A stretch of 64,000 nucleotides of DNA from Rhynchonema sp. JSB1_4 (Eukaryota; Nematoda; Chromadorea; Monhysterida; Xyalidae), in NCBI GenBank assembly GCA_030248065.1, contig JASAMV010006330.1, positions 62,001 to 126,000 on the forward strand. The letters are read 5' to 3'. The notes beneath the pieces are model-generated. The model did not search any database and was not told the DNA's origin. It saw nothing but the letters and a program-made list of their open reading frames with translations. A program made the position numbers and the translations under genes. Below, one piece after another: positions 57,301 to 64,000 of this stretch (within the stretch, counting starts at the first letter, position 1; each line of letters opens with the position of its first letter).

Positions 57301-60300
57301 TGTGGTCTCCGCATTGTATGTGTATTATAAAACCATCACTTGCTAACTCTATTTGTAGTTTGTGTGAAACATCCCTCCGGCTCGTGCATTGAGCGCACGT
57401 GCAGCGCACACACATGCTGGGTCAAATAGAGAGTCATACTGTATAGTCCGTCCACCAGCTCATGGCACTTTGTGTTGCTGCCGGCTGGTTTGGTCCCTTC
57501 CTCCACGTTCTAATGAAAGAGAAATTGAGTGTGAGCGATTTTGCAAAAAACTAAAAAAAATAATAAAATGTGTCGAAAACAATTGAATTCGATCAAATTT
57601 AAAATTAAATTAAATTAAAACCTATAAAACACGTCGATTTCATAAAGAAAGCAATTTAGGAGCAAAAATAATTTCTTTCGGAAACTCAATTTCTCTTTCA
57701 TTAGAACGTGGAGGAAGGGAACAAGTCGGCCAGCAGCAACACAAAGTGCCATGAGCTGGTGGATGGACTATACTTTGTATATGGTTAAGTTGCACAGCAA
57801 CGCAGTGCTGCACGTCAAAAAATAGTTAATCGAAATTTTCGCAAAAAAATCTTGACGATAATGCCACCACGTGTTTCATATTGGAATTGGTATAGTCTTC
57901 GTCAAACACCCACTGTCATCGTGGCTTGTATGCGAGGGTGACCACGTTGAGAACCACTCCGTGACGAATGTGTTTGGAGGACATATATTTCGGTCTCGAA
58001 TCTATCGCTACGGCTGTGAGCAGATAAACGCGGAATGCGGAAATTGGTTAGCAGATAAACGCGGAATGGCAGACTTCTGCATTCCGCATTCCGCGTTTAT
58101 CTGCTAACCTTTGTGGAATGGTGCGTATAGTCCGTCCACCAGCTCATGGCACTTTGTGTTGCTGCTGGCTGGTTTGTTCCCTTCCTCCACGTTCTAATGA
58201 AAGAGAAATTGCGTGTGAGCGATTTTGCAAAAAAAACTGAAAAAATAATAATACGTGTCGAAAACGATTGAATTCGATCAAATTTAAAATTAAATTAAAT
58301 TAAAATCTATAAAACACGTCGATTTCATAAAAACAGCAATTTAGGAGCAAAAATAATTTTTTCTGAAACTCAATTTCTCTTTCATTAGAATGTGGAGGAA
58401 GGGAACAAACCAGCCAGCAGCAAAACAAAGTGCCATGAGCTGGTGGACGGACTATACTTGGGTGACGATGACAGCTTCCAGCGTGCTGACCTCAAAATTT
58501 GCGTGTTAACGCAAACAGCAACTGAGAGGTTTGACCAAAAACATAAATTTACTTGCAGAAATGCAGAATTCCGCAAAGGTTAGCAGATAAACGCGGAATG
58601 CGGAATGCAGAAATCTGCCATTCCGCGTTTATCTGCTCACAGCCTACAGAGGATGTTGTTTATGGTGATTGAATGAGCCTGCCAGATCGTGTCACGAAAA
58701 ACGGCAGACTGCTGCTTGTGAGCATTACGAACCTGCAGATGTTTCGCGGCGAGCACACAATTCTCAATGGGTCTGACACGTCTGATTGCCTCGGTGTGCG
58801 ACATGACTTGCCAGAGGCCGTGATTGGCCACAATCATGAACTCATCCGATGGCAATAGATCAATGTGCTGCACATGGGGGCTCGGGATGACGCTCGGGTA
58901 TTGGAAGGCACAACCAAGTTGACGACTGCACACCGACACCCCGTTGATGTCGTTCGACTGCAAATGCAAACGGCCAATATTGCGCGTGTTTAGGGTTGCG
59001 CTCTTCGATCTGTTCATTACTATTCTTGCAAGTGTACCTCAACTCCTTACGTAATCTATGCCGACTTGTAATCACTTCTGTTTGAAACCAGTGAGATCAC
59101 CAAATAAAACTGGGGCCATCACAAGATTGTGGAACCCTATATGTATGAATAGTGTGATCGAAAAAAACACCGACAAGCTGCTTACGTTTGGCCAAATTGG
59201 AAACAAATTTAGAATTAGTGTCAATTGCTGGCAAGTATCCAAAAATCTTTGATTTGTCTGCTGCCCAGGCTTGAGTATATTACAGTGGTCAACTCAAGTG
59301 GTCAAATCACTTCGTCAACGCACTTTGCAGAGTCGGTCAACCCATTCCCGAATGCCATGTACGTATTATTTCTCACGCTCACTCGGGGGTGCTGTCAGTT
59401 GACGAAGTGATTTGACCCCTTGAGTTGACCACTGCAATATCAGCTTCTGTCCACAAGCAAGCACACACCGTAGCCAGGTGTTTTCTTTGACCAGCCAGTG
59501 CACGGGGAATTCACCAAGCAGAACACTGATGATTTACTAGTGCTATAAAACAGCATATTGAACAAGCATACTGAAAACCCTTAGAAATAAGGGCATGATA
59601 ACAAAGGTGATTTTTTGGTGGGCAGGACACCTTGGTGTGCTGCGTTGGTAAGCAAATTCGCATGATAGGATCTTACTATGTTTTGCGGGTTACCACCAAT
59701 TGGCCATAGTTATTTATCATTGAGACAGCAGAAGTTCAAAGATTATTTCCACGAAAACATTGCAGAACTAATGTAGCACGCAGCGCATCAGCGCCATAAT
59801 GTGCTATAAGTACCTACAGTGCAGCATCAAGTGTAAAAACATTGATATTGTACGAAAGCAACCAATTGTTTTTCAATTTTCAGTTCAGATCACATCGTAG
59901 ATCGTTGATGTAATCATTTTCGCTTTCCTTGGTGAAATATCAAAGGTGCTATGTACGGGAAAAGCAGTTTCTTTGTGAAACGGCTTGTCAAAGAATTATT
60001 TATCAAATCAAACTTCAAAGTTTAATCAAACATGTGCTATAGCGTTTTTAGTCGCATTTTAACTAGCTATGAAACATCAACAAAATACCTGTGGTTGAGA
60101 GACTGTAAACAAACAAAATAAAAATGAGTATCAAAGCACTACCACATCATATAACAATCTAGGTTTAATCGAAAAAAGCAGAAAATTAATTCACAAAAAT
60201 GATGTACACGTATCTACTTGCCGTAAAGTTGGTATCATTCGCGCGCAATCAAGAATCTTTATTGGAGTTTTGTAACACCTGCCATGAAACATCTATTGTA

Positions 60301-63300
60301 CGTAAGTCACACAAGACGTATGATAATGAGTGGAATACACCTTGCAGTTTCCGAAGAACCTGCCTACAAATAATTATCATCTGACAGTCTAAGCTGCCAG
60401 ATGTGTATCAAACTTGGTGCACGTAAAAGTTAGCTTTGTCTTATATAGCACACGTAAAACATCAGTCACATTCAACAGATGGATCGTGGACCAGTGCACA
60501 AATAGTGAACTGGTGAGCAACACATAACGTTAGATATGTACATAACGCCACATCACAGGTAGGTAACATGACAGTTTTTGACGAGCTGTTTCTGTGCCAT
60601 ATATGAAACATCAGCATAGCGAAAAAACATCGAGACAATTTATTTGAGACAATGACGAATTTTTTTTCTGCACATGAACTGCGTACGGCCTACCATTTAC
60701 GTAGTGACTTTCTGAGGAAACTGTGCTCTACGTACAGTGATGAAGAATGCCAGCTGCCGATTTATTTTTATTTTATTTTAAATTTGATCGAATTCAATCT
60801 TTTTCGATACATTTTGTTATTTTTTTAAGTTTTTTTTTCAAAATCGGTTACACTCAATTTCTCTTTCATTAGAACGTGAAGGAAGGGAACAAACCAGCCA
60901 GCACCAACACAAAGTGCCATGAGCTGGTGGACGGGCTATACATACCACCCGAGTGCAGCGCAGTTTGAGCTGCAAACCAAAAAATATATTATTGGTCCCA
61001 GGACATTAGGGTCCACGTAACATTTCGGTCCGTTACGGTCACCATAACAAGTGTTTATGTATCATGTATGAAACATCAGATAAACGTTTAGCAGTTGCAG
61101 CAAGGAGTTTGCTGTGCTGCATCCCAAATAATAAACTAATCTGACTTGGATCGGACTAGGACTCTAACGATGATTATTTTCTAGTTCCTCCTGTGGAACA
61201 TGAGATACAATATGCAGCACGGGCGTGTGCTGCAGGCCAAAGATTTGTAAGTAGTATAGGGAGGGTTTATGACCCATATGTTTAACACATCGAGGGCCGC
61301 AGATTTCAATTTATCGTTCCGTTGAAACATCAGCTGTGCAACACAAAATGCTGTGCTGCATGTCGAATTTTGTAAGTAGTATATAAGGCGCTCGACCCAT
61401 AACGTGCATAAACAGCGAGCTTTTTTTATACGTGAGGGTTAAAACATCGATTTCAAATGCTGACCGTTTCGAAGGCCAATTAAAATTTGTTTTTGCGTCC
61501 ACGGTGAACGACGGTAATTAGCCCCATGTGTGACAAGAAAGCGTCCCTCTTATGCTGTTCTCTGAATGTGTTTTGTGGCCGTGTGTTGTTTCTTTCGCAA
61601 AATGTTCGTAAAAACGTCTCTCTTATATTCCATACATAAAACATCAAGGGCAACCAAAAGTTTTTTTGAGACATAAAAACTTGTAGGTGGGTTTGTACCA
61701 AAAAAAGTTGACTGATGATCAAAGTCACACACAAATATAGTTTGGTCGGGAAGAAATATTTTGGTAATAATGTACATATGTATAGGTATGTACTTTTTGC
61801 CCACTCAATACACGCCAGTAGGATTTCGCAGATATATTTTATTCTAAGAAGGAAATATGCCCGGGCATAAACCAAGGATATGCCGCCTCATGAAACTGCA
61901 TAAAAGTTCGATACGGGAAAAGCTTGGATTTCGAAGTTCGAACTTCACACTGTAGGCAAAGTCTGTATTTAGCATATTGTAGGGGACGCAGGGGGATGAT
62001 ATTTTGTGGGGGCCTAGAAGACTTACGCCGCACGTGTGTAAGTTTGAGCTTCTCAACTAATGTTTTGGTGAAATGGTAGGACTGCGCATTTTTGAACTCG
62101 CGCAATGCAAAGAATGCTGCAGATGTCGCTTAGCACTACCGTGCTACAACCCAGATAACACTGATGCAACATCATGTAAAATAGTGCTGAGTGTTGCAAA
62201 CAGAACAAGCGGAAAAAGTACTTTTGTCAGTTTCCAAGTTGATTCGTACACTTTTATTTGAAGTGCAGATAATAACAGAACTGCCGACAACATCATAACT
62301 GCAAGTCAAAAAATCTAAGCAGCAGCCCAGTGCCGCAAATCCCAAGGCCCCGTGAAACACGAGGAGTTCGTTTGTTTGGAAACGCTGAGTTCTGCAATAC
62401 AAAATGAAGACAACCCAAACTGCAGTTAAACATGTATAACTGCAAGTCAAAAAATCAATTTAGCAGCACATCAGTGCCCCTAAAATCCTATAGTTCGAAA
62501 TGTGGCGACAATGCCATTTTATAGATGCTGGGAAACATCAGGAGCTGGCTGGCTCGTCTGCAAACGCTGAATGAAACATGGAACAGAACAGAAATCTAGT
62601 ATTTTGCTGAGGATTTAGTTTAAACCCTGGTTGACATCAAGAACGCACATTATGTTTGACAAAATTTATGAGGGCGCTACACATGGGCGTATATACATCT
62701 ACATCATCGTTTCTCAAAGCAATTTACAGGCAAAAAGATGTTTCACACACTTGGAGCTATTCAGCGAGGCACCACCAAATTACATATACAGTAAGTGAGA
62801 GCGTGCATCTTTCAGGCCACTCTATACTTTGTCTCGTTGCGATACACGCAAGAATTTCTGACGCTCTGATTGGCTGTTGGTCGCGCATGAGCCAATCAAC
62901 GCGCGAGGAAATGTTGCGAGTATCGCAACGAGACAAAGTGTAAAGTGGCCTTTCCAATAACACAAAATAATCAACGTGTCATTTTGGTCCTCTGCAAATG
63001 TCCTTGTAAAACAGGCCACACAACAGCACACATCACATTGCAGGCACCAGGGTTGGGGTCGGTCGGTCGGTTGAGTTGGCTTAGCCCCAACCAAAATGTT
63101 TTCATTACATCGTTCCGTGAAACCTCAGTCAGCTGACCGACAGTGTCTTTACAGCACACGGGTCGTCTGGCTGCTGCTTCACATTGGTTTCTGTTGTGTG
63201 TTACTTAAAACCGCGTGAGCAAAGTTTCAAGAGCAGCACAATGAAGAAAAACAACCCGATCAACCGCGCCCACCTCCGTGACAATAGCGCCACATTTCCT

Positions 63301-64000
63301 CAATCTCTCGTATTCCTGCTGCCAACCGGGCTGTTCACCGGCCAGGGTGTGTTTCTGTGTCAACACCAACGACCGGCCGCGACGACACAACACAATCTCG
63401 CTGTGACCGATATTGGCGATGTTGAGTCTGTCGTTTGGAGGGAATGGTTGTGTGCTGATTATTGCCATTCATAAGTGAATTGGGTCTCTTTTGGAGCTAT
63501 GTAAAAGCATTGTGACAAGATGTGAGATCAGATGAAGAGTTTCATGAATCGTAAAACAGCCCCAAAAACTGCGTGTGCAAACCACTGCAAAGTGGTGTTG
63601 CACATTGGCGTTTTGTGAACATAAGATTCAGTGTAGAAAGTCTGACTTTATTTTTTCAGGTTTATCTCACATTCTCCCTTCATGCGCATCCATGCGGCTC
63701 TTACATGATGCGTTTGATATGGGCAGCTGCAATATTCGTGTTATCATGCCCATCAGTGGCTTGCCAGTGCCCATAAAAAGCTGATGTCACATGCCCAAAC
63801 AAAATCAATCAATCAACATTCTGTCATTGAAACATCACACCTGTACGCATCGCCCCCGACATTCTGCACAATGTGGCACATCGCAATCGATGCACCCAAT
63901 TTCTGTCCGACTGCCTCCAGCCTCATGTGCGCATCCAACATGGCGTATTTCACATATTGACGATCAGACCACACATCAGAGTGTTGTTGCTTTTGCGATT
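54366..64000 (-). CDS. PHLPP1: PHLPP-type PP2C phosphatase, C-terminal half (5' part beyond window)
   Basis: PH-domain and leucine-rich-repeat phosphatases dephosphorylate Akt and PKC hydrophobic motifs. Five exons: 64000 (cut)-63841, 63427-63274, 58957-58733, 55426-55234, 54814-54366, phases closing. They encode the second half of the PP2C domain (MRLEAVGQKLGASIAMCHIV, NIANIGHSEIVLCRRGRS, VSVCSRQLGCAFQYPSVIPS, DEFMIVANHGLWQVMSHTEA, YGYTENLSIIVVRF), then an acidic, low-complexity tail with DFRKYIPAPPNYYFEYKKKM. The LRR and PH parts would lie right of the window. The PP2C motif normally DGLWD reads HGLWQ, and DN is EN near the end. PHLPP proteins in general depart from PP2C here. Orthology to 1 or 2 is not resolvable. 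The intron 63273-58958 is 4.3 kb and packed with MITEs. Confidence 0.9.
55767..56075. repeat. Direct repeat D1, left copy
   Basis: About 310 bp shared with 57120-57442: GCTGCTCATACGACGC, TTGTTTCCGCAAACTGGCTG, CTTAGTTGTCTGACCATTAT, TGTGTGAAACATCCCTCCGG. The two copies flank the XPR1 exon copy. Confidence 0.8.
56138..57115 (+). pseudogene. Segmental copy of XPR1 exons 9 and 10 inside a PHLPP intron
   Basis: Copies 51047-52019. Exon 9' is 56304-56525 and exon 10' 56753-56961, with acceptor and donor sites preserved. Exon 9' differs by an in-frame loss of 15 bases (five codons); exon 10' has the same length as the original and stays open. There is no promoter, start or other exons, so it is classed as a gene fragment. 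It lies about 2.6 kb downstream of the XPR1 stop in the same orientation and could in principle be spliced as alternative exons. Confidence 0.85.
57120..57441. repeat. Direct repeat D1, right copy
   Basis: Same order of words as 55767-56075, same orientation; MITE E copy 1 begins at its right end. Confidence 0.8.
57442..57772. mobile_element. MITE family E, copy 1
   Basis: 331 bp with terminal inverted repeats of about 85 bp: TATAGTCCGTCCACCAGCTC, ATGGCACTTTGTGTTGCTG ... and the inverse ending GAGCTGGTGGATGGACTATA. The A/T-rich centre contains AATTCGATCAAATTTAAAAT. No coding. Confidence 0.9.
58012..58644. mobile_element. Foldback element F, interrupted by MITE E copy 2
   Basis: Outer arms GGCTGTGAGCAGATAAACGC and the inverse GCGTTTATCTGCTCACAGCC, with extra internal copies of AGCAGATAAACGCGGAATG. 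MITE E copy 2 sits in its centre, showing the order of insertion. Confidence 0.8.
58126..58456. mobile_element. MITE family E, copy 2 (nested in foldback F)
   Basis: 331 bp, same ends as copy 1 and only scattered differences. Confidence 0.9.
60070..61332. repeat. Cluster of TGAAACATCA words in the large PHLPP intron
   Basis: Exact copies at 60070, 60604, 61069 and 61323, with one-mismatch forms near 60284, 60457 (and 61443, 61640, 62530 further right). All read TGATGTTTCA on the gene's own strand. Between them the sequence is not obviously related. Confidence 0.8.
60763..60940. mobile_element. MITE family E, truncated copy 3
   Basis: Holds the A/T-rich core and one terminal arm (TCATTAGAACGTGAAGGAAG, AAAGTGCCATGAGCTGGTGG, ending GGGCTATA). 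The left arm is missing. Confidence 0.75.
61333..62814. other. Remaining sequence of the large PHLPP intron
   Basis: No coding sequence is recognised. Near 62270-62470 two stretches share ACTGCAAGTCAAAAAATC followed by AAGCAGCAGC/TTAGCAGCA, an old duplication of about 150 bp. Confidence 0.45.
62815..62950. mobile_element. MITE family G
   Basis: Arms GGCCACTCTATACTTTGTCT, CGTTGCGATAC and the inverse GTATCGCAACGAGACAAAGT...GTGGCC. The centre holds TGATTGGCTG...CATGAGCCAATCA. A diverged copy lies at 52605-52703. Confidence 0.85.
63828..63837 (-). promoter_or_regulatory. TGATGTTTCA at the donor of the first visible PHLPP intron
   Basis: The minus strand reads ACAG|GTGTGATGTTTCA: the word starts four bases into the intron. 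Confidence 0.7.

Noticed and set aside
1..64000. CRISPR arrays, operons or bacterial features
   Set aside because: No spaced identical repeats with unique spacers; genes have introns and TATA boxes, so the window is eukaryotic.

Overview
The window is an animal nuclear genome, most likely from a nematode or a close relative. That placement is an inference: genes are split by many introns, splice acceptors are nematode-like (TTTCAG), and the UDP-glycosyltransferase and the four-pass lysosomal-type proteins look nematode-like. I built splice models by hand. For seven genes the reading phase closes at every junction I could see, so those models are strong. The left edge cuts an aconitase gene and the right edge cuts a PHLPP phosphatase gene.

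Layout. 27-5734 (-): cytosolic aconitase / iron regulatory protein, twelve exons, 3' end missing; intron 2 holds a 56-bp satellite between 62-bp direct repeats. 5.7-20.8 kb: a gene-poor, repeat-rich stretch with C-run repeats, GGCCC-rich blocks, a LINE fragment, inverted-repeat mobile elements, a poly(A) tract and a few unresolved coding signals. 20868-22991 (+): Shaker-type potassium channel. 23666-27683 (+): UDP-glycosyltransferase. 28.1-30.8 kb: two head-to-head copies of a gene for a disordered Arg/Asn/Gln/Asp-rich protein, mirror images down to their TATA boxes, plus a fragment of a third. 32927-37741 (+): delta-COP. 38.5-45.9 kb (-): three tandem paralogues of a four-pass LAPTM-like membrane protein; the first is broken by a hAT-like insertion with a clear 8-bp target duplication. 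47271-53706 (+): XPR1-type phosphate exporter (SPX-EXS), fourteen exons. 54366 to beyond 64000 (-): the 3' half of a PHLPP-type phosphatase, tail to tail with XPR1; one of its introns carries a copy of XPR1 exons 9-10.

The genes form no operon or pathway. They are ordinary metazoan housekeeping and membrane genes: iron/citrate metabolism, K+ channel, glucuronidation, COPI coat, phosphate export, kinase dephosphorylation.

The most unusual features lie outside the protein families. The ten-base word TGATGTTTCA or its complement occurs about 22 times in 64 kb, where chance predicts roughly 0.1, and it often forms the intron acceptor or sits within about 40 bases of a splice site. About 40% of the modelled splice donors have T at +3 (GTT...), which is rare in animals. 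Several families of short inverted-repeat elements are nested inside introns, and two inverted copies with Z-DNA-like cores flank XPR1 exons 2-12.
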